Assembly: GCA_039033415.1 (NCBI GenBank)
Contig: JBCCCR010000042.1
Coordinates: 1-44,541 of the forward strand
Length of the DNA: 44,541 nucleotides
Direction: 5' to 3'
Origin: Pseudomonadota bacterium
Lineage (GTDB): Bacteria; Pseudomonadota; Gammaproteobacteria; Xanthomonadales; SZUA-38
Shown here: one piece after another, positions 1 through 8,535 of the stretch
Position numbering within the stretch: position 1 is the stretch's first letter
Layout of the letters: each line of letters begins with the position of its first letter
The notes under the pieces: model-generated
What the model was told of the DNA's origin: nothing
The model's input: only the letters and a program-made list of their open reading frames with translations
Database searches by the model: none
Program-made: the position numbers and the translations under genes

Positions 1-184
1 TGATACCCCGCGCTCGCTCTTCCGGCGCGTTGTCAATCTGATCGTAAGCCTTCACCTCGCCGCCGCGTGCCTCAGCACACACCTTCGTCAGCGCCGCCGT
101 CAGCGTCGTCTTGCCGTGGTCCACGTGACCAATCGTCCCGACGTTAACGTGTGGCTTTGTACGCTCAAATTTTTCCTTCGCCAT
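1..184 (-). CDS. tuf: Elongation factor Tu, N-terminal part (cut by window edge)
   Basis: EF-Tu carries aminoacyl-tRNA to the ribosome in a GTP-dependent way. Only the first 61 residues are inside the window. They begin [20 protein letters not shown] and contain the P-loop GHVDHGKTT, followed by the start of the switch I region (EERARGI). The start is the ATG at 184. A purine-rich GGAG lies very close to it and a GGGGAG lies further upstream. The gene follows tRNA-Tyr, tRNA-Gly and tRNA-Thr on the same strand, the classic tufB-type arrangement, so it is probably co-transcribed with them from the promoter near 940. The rest of the gene runs off the left edge. Confidence 0.98.
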   Translation of the reverse strand, partial: MAKEKFERTKPHVNVGTIGHVDHGKTTLTAALTKVCAEARGGEVKAYDQIDNAPEERARGI

Positions 185-229
185 CGCTCCAAAACTCCCC
201 AAACTCGTGAGTGTTCAGTCTTCAAGTCG

Positions 230-245
230 CCCCGGCGCGCCGGGG
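230..245. repeat. Perfect 16-bp GC palindrome between tRNA-Thr and tuf
   Basis: CCCCGGCGCGCCGGGG reads the same on both strands. It lies in the leader between the 3' end of tRNA-Thr and the tuf start. In the tRNA-tuf transcript it could mark where the tRNA part is separated from the mRNA part, or act as a weak attenuator. No T-run follows it in the transcript direction, so it is not a standard intrinsic terminator. The function is inference. Confidence 0.6.
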
Positions 246-253
246 ATCTAATA

Positions 254-329
<76 letters not shown>

Positions 330-376
330 GGTAACAATTTCCGTTTCAGCCGCTTCCGGCTGCGCTTGCTGTCTGC

Positions 377-450
377 TGGAGCGGGTGATGGGAATCGAAC
401 CCACATCATCAGCTTGGAAGGCTGAGGTTCTACCGTTGAACTACACCCGC
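377..450 (-). tRNA. tRNA-Gly (anticodon TCC)
   Basis: A 74-nt tRNA with an encoded CCA end. The acceptor GCGGGTG pairs with CACCCGC. The anticodon stem TCAGC/GCTGA surrounds the loop CTTCCAA with anticodon TCC (glycine). The T-arm has GGTTCGATTCC. It is the middle tRNA of the Tyr-Gly-Thr-tuf operon and is separated from tRNA-Tyr by an unusually long structured spacer. Confidence 0.97.
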
Positions 451-822
451 CTTCAGACAGCAGAAAACAGAGCAAAGCGGACTGCGCTCGCCTTCCGCTT
501 TGTTCTGTTTTCGGTTTTCCTTTTTTTGGCTCTTTTGTCGAACCGTTTTTTTCTGCGTCGCCTTTGGGTCTGTTTGCCGGACAGACCTCTGTGTTTTGTT
601 CGGGCTGCCTTAGGCCAGTCCAGGCATTCCCGGGCTCCTTTAAGGCCCTTCCAATATCCGAAGGGCAGGATTGCTGCGCGCCGTTGGCGCTTGCCCTTCG
701 GGTCCGCTTACGCGGACCAAAACGGTCTTCGCCGTTTTGTCGAACCTACGGTTCGAATGCTGCTTTTGCCCTCTCTGACGGAGCCAGCTGGCCTAAGCCT
801 CTGTTTTCTAACACCATTCAAA
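451..822 (-). other. Hairpin-packed 372-bp spacer inside the tRNA-tuf operon
   Basis: No gene is seen here, but the stretch is full of inverted repeats: 463-481 with 494-512 (19 bp, one G-T pair), 567-573 with 581-587 (7 bp), 658-667 with 692-701 (10 bp, with inner stem 678-682/686-690), 701-707 with 712-718 (7 bp), 719-725 with 732-738 (7 bp) and 741-746 with 750-755 (6 bp). Two long-range pairs also occur: 609-618 with 788-797 (10 bp) and 462-472 with 799-809 (11 bp). The 462-472 arm can pair either locally or with 799-809, so two folds compete. On the plus strand the 19-bp hairpin is followed by a T-rich run and would resemble an intrinsic terminator. Confidence 0.75.
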
Positions 823-908
823 TGGTGGAGGGAGCAGGATTCGAACCTGCGAAGGTATAAACCAGCAGATTTACAGTCTGCCCCCGTTGGCCGCTTGGGT
901 ATCCCTCC
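823..908 (-). tRNA. tRNA-Tyr (anticodon GTA)
   Basis: An 86-nt class II tRNA with a long variable arm and an encoded CCA end. The acceptor GGAGGGA pairs with TCCCTCC. The anticodon stem CAGA/TCTG encloses a loop with GTA (tyrosine). The T-arm has GGTTCGAATCC. It is the first gene of the operon, starting about 17 bases downstream of a strong sigma-70-like -10 element. Confidence 0.97.
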
Positions 909-924
909 GGCAAAACAGCCCGCT

Positions 925-953
925 ATTGTGATGAGACGGGTTTTTCCTGTCAA
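925..953 (-). promoter_or_regulatory. Sigma-70-type promoter of the tRNA-Tyr/Gly/Thr-tuf operon
   Basis: On the minus strand TTGACA (complement of 948-953) is a perfect -35 box, followed after exactly 17 bases by CACAAT (complement of 925-930), a 4-of-6 -10 box. A GC-rich stretch AGCGGGC follows, which resembles the stringent-control discriminator of stable-RNA promoters. The predicted start lies just upstream of tRNA-Tyr at 908. Confidence 0.75.
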
Positions 954-985
954 GGGACCCGGCGCATCTTTGTGCAGCGAGGCGG

Positions 986-2077
986 TTATACGTTAAATCG
1001 GAAGTGAATCACGTCAGCCTCGTGAACCACATAGTCTTTGCCCTCGATGCGCAGCCGCCCAGCGTCCTTTGCGCCCGCTTCACCCTGATGGGTCACGTAG
1101 TCCTCAAAGCTCACGACCTCTGCCTTGATGAAACCACGCTCAAAATCGGTGTGGATTCGGCCCGCCGCCTCGGGCGCCATGGCCCCGCGACGCACAGTCC
1201 AGGCCCGAACCTCTTTGGGGCCAGCCGTAAAGAACGTCTGCAGTCCAAGCAGGCTGTAGCCCGCGTTGATCATGCGCTCAAGCCCCGACTGCTCCAGCCC
1301 GAGGTCGTCCAGGAACTCGCGCCGCTCCGCGGCTTCGAGCTGTGCGATCTCTGACTCAATCGCCGCACAGACCACCACCAGGGGCGCACCTTCGGCCTCG
1401 GCCAGCACTTTGAGCTGATCCAGGTGCGGTCCGCCGGTGAGCTCAGACTCGTCGACGTTGGCCACGTACATCAGCGGTTTTGCGGTAAGCAGATGGACGC
1501 CCTGTAAACGCCGCAGGTCGTTTTCATCGATCTCAACCTGGCGAATACCCTGCCCTTCACTCAGGCCCGCGTGCGCAACCTGGAGCGCCATAAGGTCCGC
1601 TTTGGCCTCTTTGTCGCCGCTGCCAGCGGCGCGCTGGACCCGAGCGATGGCCTTTTCGCAGGTTTCCAGATCGGCCAGCGCCAGCTCGGTATGAATCGTC
1701 TCCACGTCGTCCGCCGGGCTCAGCCGGCCCGCGACGTGGGTAATGTCGTCATCGTTGAAGCAACGCACGACGTGGGCAATCGCGTCCGTTTCACGGATGT
1801 GGGCCAGAAACTGGTTGCCCAGCCCCTCGCCGGTGGCTGCACCGGCGACCAGGCCCGCGATGTCCACAAACTGCATGCTCGCCGGGATAACTTTTTCCGG
1901 GGTGACAATCTCCGCCAGCTGCGCCAGCCTAGGATCGGGCACCGGGACCATACCCACGTTGGGGTCGATAGTGCAGAACGGATAGTTCGCCGCCGCAATG
2001 CCGGCGTTGGTCAGCGCGTTAAAAAGGGTGGATTTCCCCACGTTTGGGAGACCCACAATCCCGCATTTAAATCCCAC
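986..2077 (-). CDS. ychF: Redox-regulated ribosome-associated ATPase YchF (OLA1 family)
   Basis: This Obg-family P-loop protein binds ribosomes and hydrolyses ATP rather than GTP; it is linked to the oxidative stress response. The protein is 363 residues, the usual length. It shows the P-loop GLPNVGKST (9-17), [10 protein letters not shown] (G3 region), His114 at the position of the family's catalytic histidine, and NVDE (207-210) instead of the NKxD guanine motif, which is the ATP-specific signature. The C-terminus carries the TGS domain. I chose the GTG at 2077 because AGGAG lies seven bases upstream and [10 protein letters not shown] matches the family start; a longer reading frame exists upstream but runs into pth. 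The GTG lies inside the end of pth (11-nt overlap), so the two are probably translationally coupled. Confidence 0.96.
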   Translation of the reverse strand: MGFKCGIVGLPNVGKSTLFNALTNAGIAAANYPFCTIDPNVGMVPVPDPRLAQLAEIVTPEKVIPASMQFVDIAGLVAGAATGEGLGNQFLAHIRETDAIAHVVRCFNDDDITHVAGRLSPADDVETIHTELALADLETCEKAIARVQRAAGSGDKEAKADLMALQVAHAGLSEGQGIRQVEIDENDLRRLQGVHLLTAKPLMYVANVDESELTGGPHLDQLKVLAEAEGAPLVVVCAAIESEIAQLEAAERREFLDDLGLEQSGLERMINAGYSLLGLQTFFTAGPKEVRAWTVRRGAMAPEAAGRIHTDFERGFIKAEVVSFEDYVTHQGEAGAKDAGRLRIEGKDYVVHEADVIHFRFNV

Positions 2078-2666
2078 GATCGTCTCCTTCGGCCGTATGC
2101 AGCGCCTTGGTGGCGGCATCCCATTGGCCTGACACGTAGTCCGGCAACAGGCTGCCGGCCTTGTCGATGGCGCCGTCGATCAGCGTCTGGTCCTGTGCCG
2201 GCGGCCGCGACAGCACGTAGCCGGTGACGGCGCTCTTGCGGCCTGGGTGGCCGATCCCGATGCGCAGGCGCGGAAAGCCGTTGCTGCCCAGGCTTGAAAT
2301 GATGCTCCGCAGGCCGTTGTGGCCGCCATGACCACCCCCGCGCTTAAACCGCACGACCCCGGGTTCGAGGTCCAGCTCGTCGTAGACCACCAGACACGCG
2401 CTGGGTTCAAGCTTGTAATAGCTGAGCAGCGCCTGCGCGGCGCGCCCGCTTTCATTAACGAAGGTATCAGGCTTGAGCAGACGAACCTTGCGGTCAGCTA
2501 AGCGAATTTCGGCCGCGTCTCCGTGCAGCCTGCGCTCATAGCGGAACGTTTCGGCTTGTTGCCTGGCGATTTCATCTAAAAACCAGAACCCGGCGTTATG
2601 CCGGGTCCGGGTGTAGCGATCGCCGGGGTTGCCCAGGCCCACCAGCGCGTCAAGCTGGGTGGTCAT
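2067..2666 (-). CDS. pth: Peptidyl-tRNA hydrolase
   Basis: Cleaves peptidyl-tRNA released by stalled or aborted ribosomes and so recycles tRNA in the cytoplasm. The protein has 199 residues and starts [15 protein letters not shown]. The catalytic histidine is His23 in TRHNAG, and the family motifs FVNESG and [11 protein letters not shown] are present. It follows rplY after 8 bases and overlaps the ychF start, giving an rplY-pth-ychF translation operon. The short acidic tail after the conserved core is ordinary variation. Confidence 0.97.
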   Translation of the reverse strand: MTTQLDALVGLGNPGDRYTRTRHNAGFWFLDEIARQQAETFRYERRLHGDAAEIRLADRKVRLLKPDTFVNESGRAAQALLSYYKLEPSACLVVYDELDLEPGVVRFKRGGGHGGHNGLRSIISSLGSNGFPRLRIGIGHPGRKSAVTGYVLSRPPAQDQTLIDGAIDKAGSLLPDYVSGQWDAATKALHTAEGDDRGI

Positions 2667-2674
2667 GGGCGCGC

Positions 2675-3340
2675 TCAGTCTTCTGCGGGAGCCTCGCCGC
2701 CATCATCGGAAGGCGCCTCGGCATCGCCGGCCTCGCCTTCGTCGTCAGCCGCGGCCGACTCGACAGCGACGTGGGCCGCGTTGACCACCACAGCGTCTTC
2801 GCCGTGGGACAGCGCCACAATCTCGACCCCTTCCGGCGGGGTGATATCCGAAAGATTTAGGCTGTCGCCAACGTCCAGCTCTGCCAGGTCAAGATCCAGG
2901 CTCTCCGGCAGATCCTTGGGCAGACAGCTGACCTCAACTTCCGTCAGCTGGTGAGAAATCACCACGCCCGACTTCTTACCGGCCGGCGAAGACTCCTCGT
3001 TGAGGAAGTGCAGCGGCAGTAGAATGTTCAGCTTTTCGGTTTCTGAGATGCGCAGAAAATCGATGTGCATCACGTCGGCCCGCGCCGGATGGCGTTGCAG
3101 GTCCCGCACGATTACCTTCTGCGTGCGTCCGTCACCCACCGTGATTTCCAGGATCGAGGTATAGAAGCTGTCATCCTGCACCGCGTGAGACAGCATCTGG
3201 TGCGATAGCTGCAGCGATACGGGATCACGGTCACCGCCATATAGAATGCCTGGGACCAGGCCCTGGTGGCGCAGACGGCGGCTCGCACCCTTCCCGCGCA
3301 CTTCCCGCAGCTCGGCGGGGATTTTAATCGTTTGACTCAT
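2675..3340 (-). CDS. rplY: 50S ribosomal protein L25, long (Ctc/TL5) form
   Basis: Binds 5S rRNA in the central protuberance of the large subunit. At 221 residues it is the two-domain Ctc/TL5 type rather than the short form of about 94 residues found in E. coli. The N-terminal L25 domain (about 1-95, with RGKGASRRLR and VPGILYGG) is followed by the TL5 beta domain (about 100-185) and an acidic tail rich in Glu, Asp and Ala. The start at 3340 is preceded by GGAGTGA. It lies 62 bases downstream of prs, the usual neighbour order. Confidence 0.96.
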   Translation of the reverse strand: MSQTIKIPAELREVRGKGASRRLRHQGLVPGILYGGDRDPVSLQLSHQMLSHAVQDDSFYTSILEITVGDGRTQKVIVRDLQRHPARADVMHIDFLRISETEKLNILLPLHFLNEESSPAGKKSGVVISHQLTEVEVSCLPKDLPESLDLDLAELDVGDSLNLSDITPPEGVEIVALSHGEDAVVVNAAHVAVESAAADDEGEAGDAEAPSDDGGEAPAED

Positions 3341-3402
3341 TTTTCATTCACTCCAGTTGCAATTTTGCCCACCAACCGCGACCAGGTGGCAGGCACTGAT
3401 GG

Positions 3403-4368
3403 TCAGTCCAAGTACATGGAGCTGACCGATTCTCCAATGGCGATGCGGCGAATGGTTTCTGCCAGCATTTGCGCCACGCTAAGCTGCCGGATACGGCTGA
3501 TCGACTTTGCGCGATCGGACAGCGGGATGGTGTCAGTGACCACCAGCTCGTCCAGCTCAGAAGCTTCAATATTGTCCAACGCAGCCCCTGAGAGCACCGG
3601 ATGCACACAGTAGGCCACGACCCGTCGAGCGCCCTGTTCCTTGAGCGCCCGGCCCGCGCTGCACAGCGTGCCCGCGGTGTCGACGATATCGTCGACGATC
3701 ACACAAACCTTGTCGGTCACGTCACCGATGATATTCATCACGGTGGCTTCGTTGGCCCGCGGCCGCCGCTTGTCGATGATGGCGAGATCCGCATCATCCA
3801 GCCGCTTGGCGAGCGCCCTGGCCCTCACGACGCCACCCACATCGGGTGAAACCACAATGAGGTCTTCCATCGCCACCTGGCGCCATACGTCCGCCAGCAG
3901 TACCGGCGAGGCGTAGACGTTGTCCAGCGGCAGGTCAAAAAACCCTTGGATCTGATCAGCATGCAGATCCACCGTGACCGCCCGGTCGGTTCCGACCGTG
4001 TCGATCATCTTCGCCGCGACTTTCGCGGTGATCGGCACCCGCGCCGAGCGCTGCCGCCGATCCTGTCGCGCATACCCGAAATAGGGAATCACCGCGGTTA
4101 CCCGCTTCGCCGACGCGCGCCGCATGGCGTCGATGATGACCAGCAGCTCCATGAAATTGTCTGCGGTCGGCTTACACGTCGGCTGGACCACAAAAACTTC
4201 GTGACCCCGGACGTTTTCCATGATCTCGATCGCCACCTCGCCATCGCTGAACGTACCCACGTTGATCTTGCCCAGCGGCAGGTTCAGGTGGGTGGCGATA
4301 TCCCGAGCCAGGACGGGATTGGCGCGACCCGTGAAGATCTGCACCCCAGAATCGCCGAGATCGCTCAC
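3403..4368 (-). CDS. prs: Ribose-phosphate pyrophosphokinase (PRPP synthetase)
   Basis: Makes PRPP from ribose 5-phosphate and ATP, feeding purine, pyrimidine, histidine, tryptophan and NAD synthesis. The 321-residue protein starts at a GTG with AGGA just upstream. A second in-frame GTG eight codons later ([10 protein letters not shown]) also fits the family start. Visible motifs are [13 protein letters not shown] (ATP site), the catalytic loop KRRP, and the PRPP-binding DDIVDTAGT. It lies downstream of tRNA-Gln and a strong terminator, so it probably has its own promoter in 4369-4423, but I see no clear -35/-10 pair there. Confidence 0.96.
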   Translation of the reverse strand: MSDLGDSGVQIFTGRANPVLARDIATHLNLPLGKINVGTFSDGEVAIEIMENVRGHEVFVVQPTCKPTADNFMELLVIIDAMRRASAKRVTAVIPYFGYARQDRRQRSARVPITAKVAAKMIDTVGTDRAVTVDLHADQIQGFFDLPLDNVYASPVLLADVWRQVAMEDLIVVSPDVGGVVRARALAKRLDDADLAIIDKRRPRANEATVMNIIGDVTDKVCVIVDDIVDTAGTLCSAGRALKEQGARRVVAYCVHPVLSGAALDNIEASELDELVVTDTIPLSDRAKSISRIRQLSVAQMLAETIRRIAIGESVSSMYLD

Positions 4369-4423
4369 GTCCTCAGCGTCCCACGGCTGTCAACGTCCAA
4401 ATGCGTGTCCCCGTATACAAAAC

Positions 4424-4456
4424 ACCCGCGCCGCTCGAAAATCGAGCGGCGCGGGT
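4424..4456 (-). terminator. Intrinsic terminator behind tRNA-Gln
   Basis: A perfect 15-bp stem (4424-4438 with 4442-4456) with a three-base loop. In the minus-strand direction it is followed by GTTTTGTA. It lies 8 bases past the CCA end of tRNA-Gln and insulates the tRNA from prs. Confidence 0.85.
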
Positions 4457-4463
4457 ATTTATA

Positions 4464-4539
4464 TGGCTGGGATGGCAGGACTCGAACCTGCGCATGCCGG
4501 GATCAAAACCCGGTGCCTTACCAACTTGGCGACATCCCA
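4464..4539 (-). tRNA. tRNA-Gln (anticodon TTG)
   Basis: A 76-nt tRNA with an encoded CCA. The acceptor TGGGATG pairs with CATCCCA. The anticodon stem CCGGG/CCCGG encloses a loop with TTG (glutamine). The T-arm has GGTTCGAGTCC. It stands alone between lolB and prs with its own promoter and terminator, a position seen for tRNA-Gln in many gammaproteobacteria. Confidence 0.97.
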
Positions 4540-4656
4540 AAAACTCCAGGCCCCGCGCACCTACAACGCCTTACGGCGCTTCAGGCCTTTTCGCAGGACC
4601 GACCCGTGCCGCGCATTCTAACGATGCGCGCGGGGTGGTGCCAGCGCGGGCGCGAC

Positions 4657-4684
4657 ATTTTAGCTTCTGCGATTACCGTGTCAA
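4657..4684 (-). promoter_or_regulatory. Sigma-70-type promoter for tRNA-Gln
   Basis: Minus-strand TTGACA (complement of 4679-4684), a 16-base spacer and TAAAAT (complement of 4657-4662). It would start transcription about 110 bases before the mature tRNA, leaving a 5' leader for RNase P to remove. It lies just past the end of lolB. Confidence 0.75.
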
Positions 4685-4724
4685 CGCCGTGAAGCGGCGC
4701 TGTGGACCCGCTGGGGTGTTGGGA

Positions 4725-5318
4725 TCAGGGCGCGCCCGCCGCCGTTTCCGGAAGTCGCCAGCCTTTCACCAACAGCCGGACGCGATCCTTGCCGCGGACC
4801 GCGGTGATTTTTCGGGGTAGCGTGCCGGGCCCGGCGCTCAGGCGGCCTTCAAACTTCACCTGCCAGCCGTGCTGACGCAGCGCGGTCAGGTAGCCCGTCT
4901 CGTGTCGTTGCTCGGTAGCCGGGAAACCGGGCTGTGCACTGCCGACGACCCACCAGGTAAGCGCTTCCACCGGGATCTGCCAGCCGGTCAGGTCTGCGAC
5001 GAGCCCGCTGACCTCCGGGGCTCGATACACCTGACCGTCGCTGAGGACCAGCTCCGCGCTGACCGGTGTCACCGTCAAGCGCCAGGCGCCGCGGCCAAAC
5101 GCGCCGACAAACGCCAGCTGCGACCGGTCGGACTGATGATTCCAGCTCAGCGTGCCGCTGCCGCCGTCTCGACCGTTGGCCAGCGCCAGACGGCCCTCCA
5201 GCTCCCACTGACCCGGCAGCTCGACAGGAACGGGCGCCGGCGCGGGCTGGCGCGTGGCGCACGCTGAACATAGCAACAGCAGCAGTGCGCTTGACCACCC
5301 CGAAAGGGTGCGGCTCAC
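4725..5318 (-). CDS. lolB: Outer-membrane lipoprotein receptor LolB
   Basis: LolB takes lipoproteins from LolA and inserts them into the inner leaflet of the outer membrane. The 197-residue protein starts with a GTG whose bases overlap the TGA of the upstream TPR gene (GTGA). The N-terminus is a lipoprotein signal (hydrophobic run LLLLL, then CSAC, so Cys20 is the predicted lipidated residue). The mature part has the LolB-type pattern: WELEGRLAL near the start, beta strands GTLSWNH and AFGRGAWRLTV, then LTWWVVG. The identification rests on this pattern and on the hemA-divergent position, which is the usual lolB place. The ispE gene that normally follows lolB is absent. Confidence 0.85.
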   Translation of the reverse strand: MSRTLSGWSSALLLLLCSACATRQPAPAPVPVELPGQWELEGRLALANGRDGGSGTLSWNHQSDRSQLAFVGAFGRGAWRLTVTPVSAELVLSDGQVYRAPEVSGLVADLTGWQIPVEALTWWVVGSAQPGFPATEQRHETGYLTALRQHGWQVKFEGRLSAGPGTLPRKITAVRGKDRVRLLVKGWRLPETAAGAP

Positions 5319-7048
5319 TGCCCCGACAGCCGGCCCCGGGTATCGAGAATAATCTGGCTTTCCGGCACCTCGTCCAGCCCCTTCTGCCAAATGTCCTGGG
5401 CCTCCTGCTCGCGACCCATGGCCCACAGCACCTCACCGAGGTGCGCCACAATCTCCGAGTCAAACTCAAGTTCCAGAGCGCGCGTCAGGTATTTGAGAGC
5501 ATCGTCCAGGTTGCCTAGCTTGTAGTGGACCCAGCCCATCGAATCGGCGATGGCCGCCTGATTCGGCATCTGCTGATAGGCCTCACTGATCAGCGCCAAG
5601 GCCTCTTCGTAGCGGTCCGTGCGGTCGGCCAGCGTATAGCCGAGTGCGTTGAGCGCGTTGGCGTCGCCAGGCCTCGCTTCAAGAACTCGCCGCAAGTCGG
5701 CTTCGGCCAGGTCGAGCTGGTCGAGGTCCTCAGCGAGCAGCGACCGCGCGAACAGCAGATCGGTGTTCTGCGGCAGCAGCCCCAGCGCGCGGCTGTAGAC
5801 CGCCAGCGCCTGCTCCGGTTGGTCGAGCTCACGCAGGAGGCCAGCCTCGGCCAGATAGGCGCGGGTCGCAGACTGCTCATTGCCGTTCTGCAGCAGCCGC
5901 AGAATGGTGCGGGCCCGCGCGAGCTCGCCATGCGTGCCCAGCACCACCGCACTGCGCAGCCGCGCGTCGTTCAGGCGGTCACCGCCACGCACCTCGTCGT
6001 ACCACGCTACGGCCTGTTCGAAGGGTTTTTCGAGCGTCTCGGCCAACTGGCCCAGCAAGAAATACTTCTCGTCTGGCGACTCCGCATCAAAGTCGGCCAG
6101 CGCCTGATAAAACTCGTCAGCCTGCTCTGGCAATTCGGCGGAATGAGCGTAGACGCCCTGGGAATAAAGCACCAGCGGAGTCGGCTCAACCGCCTCCAGC
6201 TGAGCGATGGCCTCTTCATAGCGGTCGGTCTCAGCCAGCAGCGCAGCGTAGGTCTGGCGAGACTGTGCGTTTTCTGGCTCGAGCTCAACGGCTTTGCCGA
6301 GATCGCCCAGCGCCTCCTCCAGCCGGTTCTGCGACGTCCGCAGCCGTCCACGCCAGAGATAGCTGGCAGGATTTGCTGGATTGATCTGGATACTCGCCGA
6401 CGCGTACCGCTCAGCCAGTCCCATCGCGCCAAACTGCACCGCCAGGTCGCTGAGTTGCTGCAAAACGAGCTCGTTCTCAGGTGGGGTACGCTCCTGGCTC
6501 AAGCGCCGGAACAGCGCCGCCGCCACCTCGCGGTTCTCAGCACCGGCAATCATCTTGGCGATCGCCTCCCAAACCTGCGGGTTACGCGGTTCGCGGTCCA
6601 GCATCGCAACCACGTGGTCCCAGGAAGCTTCGAGGTCGCCTTGCTTCAGGCTGAGAATTGCCGCCAGGCGGTTGGGTTCGAGCGCCTCGGGCGTCAGTTC
6701 CAGCCAGCGCCTGATGCCGGACTCGGTCAGCGCTTCGTCTTTGGCGAAGACCGCCACCTGGATCGCGCGCTCCACAACCTTCACATCGTCGGAGATTGCA
6801 GAGGCTTTCGCGTAGTAGTCTGCGGCCGCCTGGTGAGCTTCGCGTCGACCGCTGATTTCTGCCGCCCCGACGTAATAAAGCACCCGGGGATCAGTCCGCG
6901 CGAAGGGGTTTCCCTCTTCCTTCAGCTCGGTCGGCATCGCGTTGACGGGCACGTCGTTGCCTGTGCTGGCGCAGCCCGCCACGAGCAGGATCACCGCTGG
7001 GCCGAGCCATAGGGTAGAGAGGAAGGTCTGCCGATGAGCAGAGTTCAT
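5315..7048 (-). CDS. TPR-repeat lipoprotein upstream of lolB
   Basis: A 577-residue predicted lipoprotein: hydrophobic N-terminus and lipobox VAGC (23-26). The rest is tetratricopeptide helices, with TPR signatures such as NPASYLWRGRLR, EEALGDLGKAVELEP, AEADLRRVLEARPGDANALNALGYTLAD and AIADSMGWVHYKLGNLDDALKYL. I chose the ATG at 7048 because AGGAGAAA lies a few bases upstream and the signal sequence starts there; the reading frame stays open for 52 more codons. TPR lipoproteins are a common neighbour of lolB in gammaproteobacteria and are thought to act in the periplasm or at the outer membrane as a protein-binding scaffold. It overlaps lolB by 4 nt and is divergent from hemA. Exact partner unknown. 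Confidence 0.88.
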   Translation of the reverse strand: MNSAHRQTFLSTLWLGPAVILLVAGCASTGNDVPVNAMPTELKEEGNPFARTDPRVLYYVGAAEISGRREAHQAAADYYAKASAISDDVKVVERAIQVAVFAKDEALTESGIRRWLELTPEALEPNRLAAILSLKQGDLEASWDHVVAMLDREPRNPQVWEAIAKMIAGAENREVAAALFRRLSQERTPPENELVLQQLSDLAVQFGAMGLAERYASASIQINPANPASYLWRGRLRTSQNRLEEALGDLGKAVELEPENAQSRQTYAALLAETDRYEEAIAQLEAVEPTPLVLYSQGVYAHSAELPEQADEFYQALADFDAESPDEKYFLLGQLAETLEKPFEQAVAWYDEVRGGDRLNDARLRSAVVLGTHGELARARTILRLLQNGNEQSATRAYLAEAGLLRELDQPEQALAVYSRALGLLPQNTDLLFARSLLAEDLDQLDLAEADLRRVLEARPGDANALNALGYTLADRTDRYEEALALISEAYQQMPNQAAIADSMGWVHYKLGNLDDALKYLTRALELEFDSEIVAHLGEVLWAMGREQEAQDIWQKGLDEVPESQIILDTRGRLSGQ

Positions 7049-7204
7049 GAGTTTCTCCTGATTGATCGTCTTGTCCCTCGCGGGACCAAGGGGCTTATCA
7101 GCGCTTGCGGCGCGAAGTCTTTTTATGGAGCCCGAAAGCCTCAATATAGTTCCTCGGTCGTCGAAAACCGACACCCTCGCTGCCGACCGCCAGCTTCCGG
7201 GCAC

Positions 7205-7234
7205 TTGAGCAGTGGACTACTGAAACCCTATTAT
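7205..7234 (+). promoter_or_regulatory. Candidate promoter of hemA-prfA
   Basis: TTGAGC (7205-7210), an 18-base spacer and TATTAT (7229-7234, 5 of 6). Transcription would start near 7241, about 30 bases before the hemA ATG. It lies in the 224-bp gap between hemA and the divergent TPR lipoprotein gene. I see no convincing promoter for the minus-strand side. Confidence 0.5.
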
Positions 7235-7272
7235 CGTCGCTGCGGATCGCTCAACAAGTCCAGACTCAGTAA

Positions 7273-8535
7273 ATGTCGCTTCTCACCGTTGGCATCAATC
7301 ACCACACCGCGCCGGTTTCGCTGCGCGAGGTGGTCGCCTTCACGCCCGACGCCACCGGTGAGGCGCTGCAGCGCCTGAAATCGCAAACCGGCGTGCAGGA
7401 GGCTGCGATTCTGAGTACCTGCAACCGCACCGAACTGTACTGCTCGCTCGGTGAAGGAAGCGAGACGGTGCCCTCAGCCTGGCTGCACGAATTCCACCGT
7501 TTGAAAAACGACCAGCTCACGCCCTTTCTATACCACCATCGCGAGGAAAACGCGGTGCGGCATATGCTGCGTGTAGCAGCCGGCCTCGACTCCATGGTGC
7601 TCGGCGAACCGGAGGTACTGGGGCAGCTGAAAAGCGCCTATCGGATGGCACTGGACGCACGCACCCTCAACGCCCCGCTGGACCGACTGTTCAAACACTC
7701 GTTCTCCGTCGCCAAAAAAGTTCGGACTGAGACCGAGATCGGCCGAAGCCCGGTGTCGGTCGCCTACAGTGGGGTGAAGCTGGCGCAGCGGGTCTTTGAC
7801 GACCTGTCCTCGCTGACCGTGCTGTTGGTCGGCGCCGGCGAGACCATGGAGCTGACCGCCCGGCATCTGATGGAGCGAGAGGTCAAGCACCTCCTCGTCG
7901 CCAACCGCACCGTCGCTAACGCGGCGAATCTCGCTAACCGATTCCGCGGCTCGGCAATCCCGCTGAGCGAGATGCCGCAACACCTGAACAAGTGTGATCT
8001 CGTGATTACCTCGACAGGCGCGACCGAGCCGGTGATCAGTCACCAATCGGTCACCGAGGCGCTTAAGAAACGCAAGCGCCGCCCCATCTTCATGATCGAC
8101 CTGGCGGTGCCGCGAGACGTCGAAGCCAGCGTCGCCGACCTCGAAGACATCTATCTATACACGCTCGACGATCTGCAGAAGATTACCGAGAAGAACCAGT
8201 CCAGCCGCCAGGCCGCTGCATCCGTCGCCGAGGCCATGGTGAGCGCCGAAGTGGAAGGCTACATGAACTGGCGCCGATCCCTCGCGGCCGTCAACACGAT
8301 CCGAGACTATCGAGAACAGGTTGGGGCCTGGAAAGAAACCATGCTGGAGGACGCGCAACGCAAGCTTGCTGCGGGGGCTGATCCGGAAAAGGTGATGCAG
8401 CAGCTGGCCAACAGCCTGACCAACAAAATTCTTCACCAGCCCACCAGCACCCTGCGCCAGGCCGCCTCCGAGGGGCGCGAAGATCTGCTGAGTGCCGCCA
8501 ACGAGCTGTTTAACGGCGGCAACCCCAAATCATGA
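7273..8535 (+). CDS. hemA: Glutamyl-tRNA reductase
   Basis: Reduces glutamyl-tRNA(Glu) with NADPH to glutamate-1-semialdehyde, the first committed step of C5 tetrapyrrole synthesis. 420 residues. The N-terminal catalytic domain holds Cys50 in STCNRTE, the thioester-forming residue. The middle domain has the NADPH-binding run [14 protein letters not shown] and the motif DLAVPRDVE. The C-terminal part is the helical dimerisation domain. It overlaps prfA by 4 nt (ATGA), the usual gammaproteobacterial hemA-prfA pair, and is divergent from the TPR-lolB operon. Confidence 0.98.
   Translation: MSLLTVGINHHTAPVSLREVVAFTPDATGEALQRLKSQTGVQEAAILSTCNRTELYCSLGEGSETVPSAWLHEFHRLKNDQLTPFLYHHREENAVRHMLRVAAGLDSMVLGEPEVLGQLKSAYRMALDARTLNAPLDRLFKHSFSVAKKVRTETEIGRSPVSVAYSGVKLAQRVFDDLSSLTVLLVGAGETMELTARHLMEREVKHLLVANRTVANAANLANRFRGSAIPLSEMPQHLNKCDLVITSTGATEPVISHQSVTEALKKRKRRPIFMIDLAVPRDVEASVADLEDIYLYTLDDLQKITEKNQSSRQAAASVAEAMVSAEVEGYMNWRRSLAAVNTIRDYREQVGAWKETMLEDAQRKLAAGADPEKVMQQLANSLTNKILHQPTSTLRQAASEGREDLLSAANELFNGGNPKS

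Noticed and set aside
5525-7012. 495-codon open frame on the plus strand opposite the TPR lipoprotein
   Set aside because: Antisense to a clear TPR protein; Arg/Gln/Leu-rich with no recognisable domain or start signal.
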